Source: Methanobrevibacter sp. TLL-48-HuF1 (GTDB lineage Archaea > Methanobacteriota > Methanobacteria > Methanobacteriales > Methanobacteriaceae). Taken from it: a DNA stretch of 64,000 nt. Every line of letters starts with the position of its first letter. Positions within the stretch are counted from its first letter, which is position 1. The notes under the pieces are model-generated. The model searched no databases. It saw only the letters and a program-made list of their open reading frames with translations, and had not been told where the DNA came from. Below are positions 31,703-40,455 of the stretch, one piece after another. The translations under genes and the position numbers were made by a program. The stretch covers positions 1,168,501-1,232,500 of the forward strand of contig NZ_CP081485.1 of NCBI RefSeq assembly GCF_023617305.1. The letters are read 5' to 3'.

Positions 31703-32206
31703 TATTGATTTGATTTTGAAATATTGCTTTCTAAACTTAGGAATACTTTATATACTCCTTGTGATATAGTATATCTTGGAATAAAGTTTTTTTATTTTTT
31801 CTTTGTTCCCTTTCTTAAATAATATTTGAGAAAGTAAAAACATTTTTAAAGTGTTTTAAGTCGGAGAATAGTTTTTTCTGGATAATTTAATTTATCCTAG
31901 TATTTGATATTAAATAATCAAAACAAATTATCTCCTTTTTGATTTGTTAAATCACAAATGAAATTTTGCATGTATTGGTTTCATTTGGAATAAAATGGGA
32001 TTTATAACTTTTTAAGACCTGATTGCTGGGTTTTAAATTATTTTTCTCATTTTATTTAAAAAATATTGTTTTCACTTTAAATTGTTTATGTGCTTTTGTT
32101 TTTTTATAATACTTTTTAATAATTGTTGTATTTGTAAATAGAAAATTTTAAATAAGTTTTAAGTTATATTACTTATTACAAATTAGATTTTATTTAGGTG
32201 AAAATT
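31703..32206. other. AT-rich spacer with a promoter-like box and hairpins, no gene seen
   Basis: About 500 bases without a convincing frame. It holds a promoter-like CTTTATATACT at 31746-31756, a hairpin CTTTCTTAAAT...ATTTGAGAAAG around 31810-31834, and a second, GGATAA/TTATCC, at 31880-31897. A short untranslated RNA is possible, but nothing proves it. Confidence 0.35.
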
Positions 32207-33151
32207 ATGACAACTCAGCATTTCGATAAGTTTTTTAAAGGGCTTGGAATAAGTGATGCTTTTAGTTTAATTAATATGATTCCTTTGAGGATGTTAGATA
32301 TTGATCCAAAACAATTATTAACTCAAATGGTTAATTTTAATCCTACTGAGTTGATGGAAATAGATTTAAAGGCTTATCGTGCAGATTTAATTATGGAATT
32401 GGATCATGTGATTTTAATGTTTGAATTTCAATCGACACCTATCTATTTGGATGATAAACGGCGATTTAATATTTATACTGCAATTAAAGATAGAGCTAGG
32501 TTTGGAGACAAACCAATATATATTATAGTATTTAGTACTGTAGAAGACACTAAAGTAATTGATTATAAAGTAAATCCAGTATCTAGTTTTAAAATATTGG
32601 TAATATCTTTAAAAGATTACAATGCAGGCGAAATTATAAATAATATTGAAATTAAAATAAAAAACAACCAAAAAATAAACCAGAACGAATTAATAAACCT
32701 TGCATTATCACCATTAATGACACTTGATGGCACAATAGCTCAACATTTGGAAAAAACAGTGCAAACACTAAGTAAGCTAAAAAAATCCATTAAAGAGAAT
32801 TCAAAATTTGTATTTACTTTAACTTGGATATTAGTTGACAAATTCATCGAAGATGGAGAAACACGACAAAAATTAAGCAACATATTAAGTGATAACATGA
32901 GATTAATGGAAGAGTTCGGTCAGTCAAAATATGAAGCAGGCGAACAAAAAGGTGAGAAGAGAGGTATTAAGAAAGGTGAGAAGAGAGGTATTAAGAAAGG
33001 TAAAAATATAGGTGAGAAGAGAGGAATTGTGAAGACGAGGCAGGAGATAGCTGTGAATTTATTGAAAGAAGGGTTGCCTTTGGAATTAATTTCGCAAGTA
33101 ACTGATGTGTCTGTAGAAAGATTGGAGCGGTTTAGTAATAATGGAAAATAA
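32207..33151 (+). CDS. Rpn-family PD-(D/E)XK nuclease (RpnL-like)
   Basis: A 314-residue protein of the Rpn (recombination-promoting nuclease / transposase-like PD-(D/E)XK) type. The start ATG at 32207 follows AGGTG at the right spacing; a GTG at 32198 lies inside that site. The nuclease core is seen as D60 in RADLIME, E73 and Q75 in FEFQS, then an Arg/Tyr helix. A Lys/Glu/Gly-rich repeat region (about 245-275) and a small C-terminal domain (about 280-310, NLLKEGLPLELISQVTDVSVERLE) follow. In bacterial Rpn proteins that C-terminal domain, made alone, blocks the nuclease. Accessory, probably mobile or defence-related. Confidence 0.8.
   Translation: MTTQHFDKFFKGLGISDAFSLINMIPLRMLDIDPKQLLTQMVNFNPTELMEIDLKAYRADLIMELDHVILMFEFQSTPIYLDDKRRFNIYTAIKDRARFGDKPIYIIVFSTVEDTKVIDYKVNPVSSFKILVISLKDYNAGEIINNIEIKIKNNQKINQNELINLALSPLMTLDGTIAQHLEKTVQTLSKLKKSIKENSKFVFTLTWILVDKFIEDGETRQKLSNILSDNMRLMEEFGQSKYEAGEQKGEKRGIKKGEKRGIKKGKNIGEKRGIVKTRQEIAVNLLKEGLPLELISQVTDVSVERLERFSNNGK
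32897..33151 (+). CDS. Candidate internal gene: nested C-terminal domain (RpnS-like)
   Basis: The ATG at 32897, in the frame of the nuclease (its Met231, DNMRLMEEFG), is preceded by AAGTGAT at 32887-32893. It would make an 84-residue product with the coil and C-terminal domain. The downstream free-standing copy begins at the homologous Met and also has AAGTGAT (33172-33178). Internal initiation of this domain is known in bacterial Rpn genes; that it occurs here is inference. Confidence 0.45.
   Translation: MRLMEEFGQSKYEAGEQKGEKRGIKKGEKRGIKKGKNIGEKRGIVKTRQEIAVNLLKEGLPLELISQVTDVSVERLERFSNNGK
32951..33028 (+). repeat. 24-bp tandem repeats encoding GEKRGIKK units
   Basis: Two perfect units of 24 bases (32951-32974 and 32975-32998) beginning GGTGAGAAGAGAGG, then a degenerate 12-base piece (32999-33010) and a truncated third unit (33011-33028). 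The downstream copy at 33184 has only one unit. The length is a multiple of three, so slippage would change the coiled repeat without shifting frame. Confidence 0.85.
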
Positions 33152-33183
33152 TGATGTGGATAATTTATCTAAAGTGATGTAAT

Positions 33184-33384
33184 ATGAGTTTGATGGAAGA
33201 GTTCGGTCGGTCAAAATATGAAGCAGGCGAACAAAAAGGTGAGAAAAGAGGAATTGTGAAGGCTAGGCAGGAGATAGCTGAGAATTTATTGAAGGAGGGT
33301 TTGCCTCTGGAGTTAATTTCGCAAGTAACTGATGTGTCTGTGGGAAGATTGGAACTATTGAATTATTGTGAGAAACAAGATTGA
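33184..33384 (+). CDS. Free-standing Rpn C-terminal domain copy 1 (RpnS-like)
   Basis: 66 residues beginning MSLMEEFGRSKYEAGEQ, about 90% identical in DNA to the 3' end of the nuclease gene (from its Met231) but with only one repeat unit. It starts 32 bases after the nuclease stop, with AAGTGAT five to six bases before the ATG. It ends with LSE-type helices and a different tail (NYCEKQD). A recent tandem duplication; if it is made, it would resemble the inhibitory short form of an Rpn protein. Confidence 0.65.
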   Translation: MSLMEEFGRSKYEAGEQKGEKRGIVKARQEIAENLLKEGLPLELISQVTDVSVGRLELLNYCEKQD

Positions 33385-33450
33385 TGATTTAAATAGCTAA
33401 AAGAGAAATTATTGCTAAAAATAAAACATATCTATAAATCAGGTGTTAAT

Positions 33451-33648
33451 ATGGTTACTGTAGAGGAATTTGGTAAGGAAAAATATGAAGAAGGGTTTAG
33501 AAAAGGAATGTGGAAAGGAATTAAGGAAACAAAATTTGAAATAGCTAAAAAGTTAATAATAAAGGATGTTAGTTTGTATAACATTTCTTATGCCTGTGAT
33601 ATTGGTATGGCTACCTTAGGTGAATTAAAAGAATCATTGAAAAAATGA
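33451..33648 (+). CDS. Free-standing Rpn C-terminal domain copy 2, diverged
   Basis: About 65 residues beginning MVTVEEFGKEKYEEGFRKG and ending LGELKESLKK. AGGTG at 33441 precedes the ATG at 33451 at a good spacing; the frame is open further upstream to 33412 but that region has no such site. It aligns over its whole length with copy 1 (EEFG-K-KYE-G, then KETKFEIAKKL..., then a helix resembling the LISQVTDVSV helix) while being far more diverged. Ends in a hairpin containing its stop codon followed by T-runs. Confidence 0.6.
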   Translation: MVTVEEFGKEKYEEGFRKGMWKGIKETKFEIAKKLIIKDVSLYNISYACDIGMATLGELKESLKK

Positions 33649-33651
33649 TTC
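33631..33651 (+). terminator. Terminator hairpin containing the stop codon (Rpn copy 2)
   Basis: GAATCAT (33631-33637) and ATGATTC (33645-33651), 7 bp with a 7-base loop; the TGA (33646-33648) sits in the right arm. GTTTTTATTTTTTT follows. Confidence 0.65.
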
Positions 33652-33828
33652 GTTTTTATTTTTTTATAAATGAAATATTATTTTTTTTAAATTAGAATAG
33701 GGGTTTAAATCAATAAATTATATTTTGTTTTTTTGTAAAGCTTTTTAATCAAATAAAATTCTTAAATAAAACAGTGCTTTTAAATACTATTAAAATCATA
33801 ATATTGACTGATAACTATTTTTAATGTC

Positions 33829-33902
33829 GCCCCGATGGTGTAGTTTGGATAACACATAGGACTGCGGATCCTATTCCCCGGGTTCAAATCCCGGTCGGGG
33901 CA
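33829..33902 (+). tRNA. tRNA-Arg (GCG)
   Basis: GCCCCGA (33829-33835) pairs with TCGGGGC (33895-33901), and A at 33902 is the discriminator; CCA is not encoded. The anticodon stem TAGGA/TCCTA carries loop CTGCGGA with anticodon GCG, reading CGC/CGU. D-arm and T-arm (CCGGG TTCAAAT CCCGG) are regular. 74 bases, no intron. Confidence 0.95.
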
Positions 33903-33932
33903 TTATATAATTTTTTTAAATTCCGTGATACA

Positions 33933-35195
33933 ATGTTAAATGCTAATACTTATGTAACTGATGAAGAAGGAATTGGCGGAACTATTAGGAATCAATATGA
34001 AGATTTTTATGTTGAAGAAATCCCTGAAGTGACTCCAACTGGTGAAGGACCTAATATTTGGATTTGGATTGAGAAAGTAGGTAGAACTACTTTAGATGTT
34101 GTTTTAGATATTGCAAGAGATTTGCACATTAGTAGAAAAAGAATGGGCTTTGCAGGAATGAAAGATAAAAAAGCCCGTACTCGTCAATGGATTTGTATAT
34201 CTAATATGGAATCTGAAGAACAGTTTAGGCAAGTTAAGGATTTGGAAGGAACTATTTATAAAACTGATTTTTTAAAAGTTGTTCGTGGACGTAAAAAACT
34301 TAGAATGGGACAGCTAAAGGGAAATAAATTCAGAATTCTTATCCGGGATATTGATGATATTGAAAAAAGTGCTGAAGTAGCTAATAATATTTTAAAGGAA
34401 CTGGAAGTTACTGGTGTTCCTAATTACTTTGGATGGCAAAGATTTGGTAAACCAAGAACAAACACTCACCTGGTAGGTGAAGCTTTAGTTCAAAATGATT
34501 TAAAAGAAGCCGTTAGAAGATACATTGGAAATCCTACAGGTGAAGAACATGAAGAAAATCAGAAGGCAAGACAGGCTTATGATGATGGAAATTTAGAAGA
34601 ATCTTTGGAATTTATGAGTAAAGGAATGCGTTATGAAAAAATGATGGTTCGTGAACTTATTAAAGATGCTAAAAAAGGACCATTAGATGATAAAGCTTAT
34701 AAAAATGCATTATATGCACTTCCAAAACCTCTTCAGAGAATGTTTGTTCATGCATATCAGTCTTATTTATTTAATGATGCCGTTAGCAGAAGGGTAGCTA
34801 TGGGAATTAACAGATATGTTGAAGGAGATATTATTATTGACAATGAAGAGAGAATTGTTCGTGATAAAACTCCTGAAGAATATCAGAAATTAATAGATAA
34901 TTTTGAAGCTAATCCTACTTCTCCATTATATGGAACTAAAGTACCTTTTGCCGATGGTGAAGTTGGTGAAATGGAAAAATCAGTTTTAAATAGCTATAAT
35001 TTAACTAAAGAAGATTTTGAAGTTCCTAAAATGCCTCGTTTAGGAAGTCATGGTTTAAGAAGGTCTATGAGAATTCAAGTTTGGGATGCTTCAGCTATTC
35101 CAACAGATGAAGGGGTTTTAACTGAATTTTCAATAAATAAAGGTTCTTATGCTACGGCTGTTTTAAGGGAAGTCATGAAAAAAGATGTTGTCTAG
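33933..35195 (+). CDS. truD: tRNA pseudouridine(13) synthase
   Basis: Makes pseudouridine at position 13 of tRNA. The 420 residues fit the archaeal TruD family: catalytic Asp78 in GFAGMKDKKARTRQW (73-86), NYFGWQRFG near 165, and the TruD-specific insert (about 185-290). No Shine-Dalgarno site is obvious; the ATG follows TTCCGTGATACA, GTGAT being the likely site. It lies 30 bases after a tRNA-Arg gene. Family assignment is firm. Confidence 0.96.
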   Translation: MLNANTYVTDEEGIGGTIRNQYEDFYVEEIPEVTPTGEGPNIWIWIEKVGRTTLDVVLDIARDLHISRKRMGFAGMKDKKARTRQWICISNMESEEQFRQVKDLEGTIYKTDFLKVVRGRKKLRMGQLKGNKFRILIRDIDDIEKSAEVANNILKELEVTGVPNYFGWQRFGKPRTNTHLVGEALVQNDLKEAVRRYIGNPTGEEHEENQKARQAYDDGNLEESLEFMSKGMRYEKMMVRELIKDAKKGPLDDKAYKNALYALPKPLQRMFVHAYQSYLFNDAVSRRVAMGINRYVEGDIIIDNEERIVRDKTPEEYQKLIDNFEANPTSPLYGTKVPFADGEVGEMEKSVLNSYNLTKEDFEVPKMPRLGSHGLRRSMRIQVWDASAIPTDEGVLTEFSINKGSYATAVLREVMKKDVV

Positions 35196-35363
35196 ATTTA
35201 TAACTCTTTTTCATCTTTTAAATTTTTATTAAATTCATTAAAATCATTTACACATGTTTTTTTGGTTTTGAAATTTTCATATAATTCATTTTAATATGCT
35301 CTTTAATTTTAAGTAATAGTTCTTATAAAATTATATCAAAGAATTATTGCTTAAGTGATTTTT

Positions 35364-35753
35364 ATGATTGACTGTAGAAATATTGCTAAAGGAAAGGATA
35401 GTGGAGAATTAATAGTAAGCAACGAACCAATTAGTTTTTTAGGTGGGGTGGATCCCGAAACTGGAATTGTAATTGATCCAAATCATGAACTTAAGGGTCA
35501 ATCCATTAAAGATAAAGTTTTATTCATTCCCGGAGGAAAAGGTTCAACTGTCGGATCTTATGTTATATTTCAAATGAAAAAAAATAATACTGCACCTAAA
35601 GCCATCATATGTTTAAATGCAGAACCAATTATTGCTACTGGAGCTATAATGTCTGATATTCCAATGGTTGACTCTCCAGAAGTCACTGATAAACTAAAAA
35701 ATGGTGTTTTAGTTGAAGTTGATGGGGACAATGGTAAAATAGCTATTTTATAA
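35364..35753 (+). CDS. Phosphomevalonate dehydratase small subunit (aconitase X swivel domain, DUF126)
   Basis: The small swivel subunit pairs with an AcnX large subunit to dehydrate phosphomevalonate to trans-anhydromevalonate phosphate in the archaeal mevalonate route to isoprenoid lipids. About 129 residues, with the DUF126 signatures [12 protein letters not shown] and [13 protein letters not shown]. The frame opens at GTG 35355, but AAGTGAT (35353-35359) supports ATG 35364. The large subunit is not in the window. Confidence 0.9.
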   Translation: MIDCRNIAKGKDSGELIVSNEPISFLGGVDPETGIVIDPNHELKGQSIKDKVLFIPGGKGSTVGSYVIFQMKKNNTAPKAIICLNAEPIIATGAIMSDIPMVDSPEVTDKLKNGVLVEVDGDNGKIAIL

Positions 35754-35767
35754 ATAATGTGGTTATT

Positions 35768-36991
35768 ATGGAAACTTTAATTAAAAATGTAAATATTTTA
35801 AATCCAAATGAAGAAATTCAAACTTCATGCAATGTTTTAATTGAAGATAAGCACATTAAACAAATATCTGGAAAGGAACTGTCTGTTAAAGACAATGTTA
35901 AAATCATTGACGGACAGGATAATTATCTGATGCCGGGGTTTATTGATTGTCATGCACATATTATGGCTAATGGCTTTCACAAAGAAGAAAACATGGCAAA
36001 TCCTTTAGCACTACATTTTTACAATGCAATTAAACATGGAAAACAGACAGTTGATGCAGGTGTTACAACAATTAAAGACTGTGGTCCTGCAGATATCGGA
36101 GTTAAAATAGCTCAAAAAAAAGGTTTATTTATAGCTCCTAAAATGGAAATATCAGTCACTCCTTTAGTATCAACAGGAGGACACTTTGATTTATTTTTAC
36201 CATCAGGTTTTGACATGGAAATAGTTTATCCTGGATTTCCTAAGGGAAGATGTGATGGGTCTCTGGAAGTTCTAAAAAAGACCCGTGAAATAAAAAGAGC
36301 AGGAGCAGACTTTATTAAAGTCATGGCTAGTGGGGGAGTCTTAACAACAAACACGTCTCCAGATTATCCTCAGTTCAATGTTGAAGAACTTAAAACAATA
36401 GTTGATGAAGCTCATGTTAATGATTTAAAGGTTTCAGCTCACTGCCACAGTTTAAAAGGGATTAATAACTGTATAGATGTGGGATTTGATTCTATAGAGC
36501 ATGGAACATTCATTGATAAAAAAACATCTCGTAAAATGGCTGAAAATAATGTAAAATTAGTTCCAACAATGTTGGTTCATGATTTTTTATATCATAGCGG
36601 ATTTCCTGCATGGGATAATTATGCAGCTGAAAAAACAGCCAAATTAAAAGAAATAGTTAAAGTTCACAAAGAAAATATAGCTGTAGCTTATGGGGAAGGA
36701 GTGGATTTATTAATGGGAACAGATAGTGGAGTAATTGCCCATGGACATAATCTGGAAGAATTAATTCATTTAACAGATGTTGGAATGAGTAATGATGAAG
36801 CTATAGCTAGTGGAACAATAAAAGCTGCAGAGTTCATTTGTAAAGAAGATTCATTAGGTTCAGTTAGTGAAAATAAAATAGCTGATTTAATTTTAGTCAA
36901 TGGTAATCCTTTAGATGATGTAAGTATTTTAGCTGATAACGACAATATTCTAAAAGTTATTCAGGACGGATGTCTTGTTAAAGACATTTAA
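35768..36991 (+). CDS. Amidohydrolase family metal-dependent hydrolase
   Basis: Amidohydrolase superfamily enzyme of about 407 residues related to imidazolonepropionase/prolidase types. The N-terminal metal motif is GFIDCHAHIM, later residues are the SAHCHSLKG and SIEHGTFID His ligands, and the final Asp is in LMGTDSGVIAHG. The substrate cannot be named. GTGGTTATT precedes the ATG at 35768; the frame is open to GTG 35759, within that site. It follows the dehydratase subunit closely and is likely co-transcribed. Confidence 0.82.
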   Translation: METLIKNVNILNPNEEIQTSCNVLIEDKHIKQISGKELSVKDNVKIIDGQDNYLMPGFIDCHAHIMANGFHKEENMANPLALHFYNAIKHGKQTVDAGVTTIKDCGPADIGVKIAQKKGLFIAPKMEISVTPLVSTGGHFDLFLPSGFDMEIVYPGFPKGRCDGSLEVLKKTREIKRAGADFIKVMASGGVLTTNTSPDYPQFNVEELKTIVDEAHVNDLKVSAHCHSLKGINNCIDVGFDSIEHGTFIDKKTSRKMAENNVKLVPTMLVHDFLYHSGFPAWDNYAAEKTAKLKEIVKVHKENIAVAYGEGVDLLMGTDSGVIAHGHNLEELIHLTDVGMSNDEAIASGTIKAAEFICKEDSLGSVSENKIADLILVNGNPLDDVSILADNDNILKVIQDGCLVKDI

Positions 36992-37113
36992 TTTTCTTTT
37001 TTTAAACTTTATTTAGGCATGCATAAATTTTTATTAAAGAAGCATATAATTTATATATGTGTGATTATTACTTTTAACTAAAAATAATTTATTTAAAATT
37101 AGGTTGTGATATA

Positions 37114-39561
37114 ATGGCAAAACTTAAAGAAATGGATTTGCCTATTGAAGGAATGCATTGTGCTTCTTGTGTTTTAAGTTTAAATAAAACTTTTGAAAAA
37201 GTTGAAGGAGTGGAATCAGTAGATGCAGATTTAGCTTCAAATAAACTGCATTTAACTGTCAATCCAAAAAAGCTTCCCTTTGATGAAATTGAAAGATTGG
37301 TTAAAAATTTGGGATTTGAACTTCACACTGATGAAGTTACTCTTAAACTTAATGGGATGCATTGTGCTTCTTGTGTCATGAATGTTGAAAACTTTTTAAT
37401 ACGTTTGGATGGCATTTTTGATGTTAAGGCAGATTTAACTTCACAAACAGCACGTATCAATTATGATAAAACAAAAGCAACTGTTAAAGACATGGAGGAA
37501 GTTATAAACTCTTTAGGATTTGAAGTACTTGGAATTGAAGGGCAACTTGAAATAAATGAAGATGAAATTTATAAAAATGATTTGAAGGATAAAAGAAATA
37601 GGATTATAGTTGGTTTTGCAGCATCAGCTGTTTTAATGGCTTTAATGTATATTCATTGGCATCCATTTGGATTATCTATGGGAATAATTTCTTTAATCAT
37701 AAGTATTATCCCATTTCTTTATGTATCGTTACCTACACTTAAAGCAGGGTTCAACGGTCTTGTTCATAAGAATTTAAATATGGATGTAATGTATTCAATG
37801 GGTATAACTGTTGCATATCTTTCAAGTATTCTTGGAACATTTAACATTGTTCTTGATCATTCATTCATGTTTTATGAAACAGCTATTATGCTTCCATCAT
37901 TTTTACTTATTGGTAGGTATCTTGAAGCAAGAGCTAAAAAGAAAACTTCTGATTCAATTCGTGAACTTATTGGTCTTCAGCCAACAGCAGCTACTTTAAT
38001 AGAACTTGACGATGCTGGAAATATAGTATCTCAAAAAGAGGTGGATATTAAAGAAATTCAAATTGATGATACTTTACTTGTTCGTCCTGGAGATAAAATA
38101 CCTGTAGATGGTGAAGTAATTGGTGGTCATTCTTATGTTGATGAATCAATGATTAATGGTGAACCAATTCCTAAAGCTAAAAGAGATGGTGAAGAAGTAT
38201 TTGCAGGTACTATTAATCAGGAGGGCGTTTTACATATTAAAGCTAAAAAGATTGGTAGTGAAACTGTATTGTCAAATATTATTCGTTTGGTTGAAAAAGC
38301 TCAAAGTTCCAGACCTCCAGTTCAAAAACTAGCTAATACTGCAGTTAGTTATTTCATACCAACAATTTTAACAATAGCTGTCGTTGTATTCATGTTGTGG
38401 TACTTTGTATTTGACTCTACTTTGTTGTTTGCACTTACAACTTTAATTTCAATTTTAGTTGTAGCCTGTCCATGTGCATTAGGTTTAGCTACTCCGACAG
38501 CAGTAACTGTAGGTGTTGGCAGAGCTGCAGAATTTGGTATTCTGATTAAAAATGGCGATACTCTGGAAAATGCAGGTAAAATTGATGTAGCAGCATTTGA
38601 TAAAACAGGAACCATAACTGAAGGTCAGCCGGAAGTGGATGATATTATCTGCTATGGAATCAGTGAAAATGAACTAGTTGAACTTGCAGCCAGTGTAGAG
38701 AAAAATTCAAACCACCCTATAGCTAAGGCAATTGTCAGAAAAGCAAATGACATGAATCTGGAACTTAATCAAACTTCATCATTTGAAACCATAACGGGAA
38801 AAGGTTTAAAAGCTCAAGTTGATGATAAAGATGTTTTAGCAGGAAATAAAAAGCTTTTGGAGTCTCAGAATATTGAAATTCCTCAATGTGTTCTGGAAGA
38901 ATACGAGAATTTAGAAAATCTTAGCAAAACTATAATTTTTGTAGCTATTGATGGTGCAGTTAAAGGTATTTTAAGCTTATCTGATAAAATTAAAGCTAAT
39001 TCTAAAAGAACTATTGAAGAATTGCACAAAATGGGCATTGAAACATATATGCTTACAGGAGATAACAAGAAAACTGCATTAAATGTAGCTAGCCAAGTGG
39101 GTATTGATAATGTAAAAGCAGGAGTTTTGCCTGAAAACAAATTAGACATTGTTAAAAACCTTCAAAAAGAAGATAAAACAGTTTTATTTGTTGGAGATGG
39201 TATTAATGATGCGCCGGCACTTACTCAGGCTAATATTGGTGTAGCTATGGGTAATGGAACAGATATTGCTATGGAAAGTGGGGATATTGTTGTAATGGAA
39301 GGAGATTTGGAAAATGTGGTTGCTGCTGTGCAGTTTTCTAAAAAAGTAATGACTAGAATTAAAGAAAATTTATTCTGGGCATTTGCATATAATGTTATAT
39401 TAATTCCACTTGCAGCTGGTGTGCTGTATGCCGGCTTTGGAATAATGTTTATGCCGGAATGGTCTGCTCTTGCAATGGCATTAAGTTCAGTAACAGTTAT
39501 ATCCTTGTCACTTGCTCTTAAAGGATATGTTCCTGCAATAAAAAAAGAAACAAAAAGTTAA
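37114..39561 (+). CDS. copA: Copper-transporting P-type ATPase
   Basis: P1B-type ATPase for export of Cu(I) at the plasma membrane. 815 residues: two N-terminal heavy-metal domains with GMHCASC at 13-19 and 81-87, eight expected membrane segments, the CPC ion channel motif at 452-454 (VACPCALGLATPTAV), the phosphorylation motif DKTGT starting at D496, and GDGINDAPAL. Length and order are typical of CopA. A TATA-like TTATATAT lies at 37051-37058. No copper regulator or chaperone is adjacent. Its stop codon lies within a shared terminator hairpin. Confidence 0.96.
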   Translation: MAKLKEMDLPIEGMHCASCVLSLNKTFEKVEGVESVDADLASNKLHLTVNPKKLPFDEIERLVKNLGFELHTDEVTLKLNGMHCASCVMNVENFLIRLDGIFDVKADLTSQTARINYDKTKATVKDMEEVINSLGFEVLGIEGQLEINEDEIYKNDLKDKRNRIIVGFAASAVLMALMYIHWHPFGLSMGIISLIISIIPFLYVSLPTLKAGFNGLVHKNLNMDVMYSMGITVAYLSSILGTFNIVLDHSFMFYETAIMLPSFLLIGRYLEARAKKKTSDSIRELIGLQPTAATLIELDDAGNIVSQKEVDIKEIQIDDTLLVRPGDKIPVDGEVIGGHSYVDESMINGEPIPKAKRDGEEVFAGTINQEGVLHIKAKKIGSETVLSNIIRLVEKAQSSRPPVQKLANTAVSYFIPTILTIAVVVFMLWYFVFDSTLLFALTTLISILVVACPCALGLATPTAVTVGVGRAAEFGILIKNGDTLENAGKIDVAAFDKTGTITEGQPEVDDIICYGISENELVELAASVEKNSNHPIAKAIVRKANDMNLELNQTSSFETITGKGLKAQVDDKDVLAGNKKLLESQNIEIPQCVLEEYENLENLSKTIIFVAIDGAVKGILSLSDKIKANSKRTIEELHKMGIETYMLTGDNKKTALNVASQVGIDNVKAGVLPENKLDIVKNLQKEDKTVLFVGDGINDAPALTQANIGVAMGNGTDIAMESGDIVVMEGDLENVVAAVQFSKKVMTRIKENLFWAFAYNVILIPLAAGVLYAGFGIMFMPEWSALAMALSSVTVISLSLALKGYVPAIKKETKS

Positions 39562-39583
39562 TTGATTTAATTGTCAATTAACT
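39556..39583. terminator. Bidirectional terminator holding both stop codons
   Basis: AGTTAATTGA (39556-39565) and TCAATTAACT (39574-39583), 10 bp with an 8-base loop. The copA stop (39559-39561) is in the stem and the stop of the opposite gene (39567-39569) is in the loop; T-rich tails lie on both sides. Confidence 0.65.
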
Positions 39584-40418
39584 CTATTTTTAATTTTCCA
39601 AGTTTTGTAGCTAAGAAATTATAGAATATAGCTAAAAGACCGCCACCTATAACTCCGTTTATTAATCCGCCAACAATATTGCCTAATGCTTGGTAAGCAT
39701 CTCCGCCACTAACTAATGAAATGATAGCTAAAATAATGTTGAATACTAAGCTGATTACTGTTAATACAATAACTAAACTAAGTGGGTTAATGGAATTTAG
39801 AGAAGTCATTTCACTATCTTTAGATAAGTCTAGGACAATTCCTTTGCCTTTACTTCCAAGCAAATTATAGATGTAAGTTGCAATTAATGTAAATACAAAA
39901 GTTATAATAAATGATCCGACTATAATCATTGCAATAACTGATGGCTGCATTATAACTGCTGCAACTTGGTAAAGTGCAAATGCCATTACAGTTTGTCCAC
40001 TAAACATTAAAGTTTGAACTATTGATGATAGTATAATTGGAACAATGAATATAGACACTGCACAAAGTAAAATAACAAGAATTGTTGTTATAATTGATGC
40101 AATAAGTGCAGTTGGCACAGTTGAAATTTTAGTAATTTCTTTGCCGTCTTTTAATTCAAAAGTAATTGGATTCATCCTTTTTGTTAACCAGTTGTAGAGA
40201 TATCCTTCTGCAAATCTATTATATATAGAACACATTATAGTTCCAACAATTAGTGTTGGGATGATATAAGCCACTATTCCAATGCTTTGAGCATTTAATA
40301 TACCTATAGCTACTAAAAGAATTATGGAGGCTAAAACTGAGAATAATACTCCAATCCCAGTTCCCATAATTGTGTATGATGTTATATCAATAGATTTTAA
40401 AATTTTTACATCACTCAT
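39567..40418 (-). CDS. Membrane protein with three internal repeats, unknown
   Basis: 283 residues with six hydrophobic segments. The sequence is built of three similar units of about 95 residues, each with two hydrophobic segments and ending in YNxLxxKxGxIxLxL-like text: YNWLTKRMNPITFEL, YNLLGSKGKGIVLDL, YNFLATKLGKLKIEL. This is a recognisable internal triplication. I do not know a named family. The gene lies alone, convergent with copA and upstream of purB. Confidence 0.7.
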   Translation of the reverse strand: MSDVKILKSIDITSYTIMGTGIGVLFSVLASIILLVAIGILNAQSIGIVAYIIPTLIVGTIMCSIYNRFAEGYLYNWLTKRMNPITFELKDGKEITKISTVPTALIASIITTILVILLCAVSIFIVPIILSSIVQTLMFSGQTVMAFALYQVAAVIMQPSVIAMIIVGSFIITFVFTLIATYIYNLLGSKGKGIVLDLSKDSEMTSLNSINPLSLVIVLTVISLVFNIILAIISLVSGGDAYQALGNIVGGLINGVIGGGLLAIFYNFLATKLGKLKIELIDN

Positions 40419-40455
40419 GTATTTTTCACCTCATTTTACTTATTATGTCTATGTT

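Noticed and set aside
32951-33028. CRISPR-like short repeats
   Set aside because: Direct tandem units without spacers, inside a coding frame.
33412-33450. Longer start for the third Rpn copy
   Set aside because: AGGTG at 33441 lies just before ATG 33451, and the extension does not align with the other copies.
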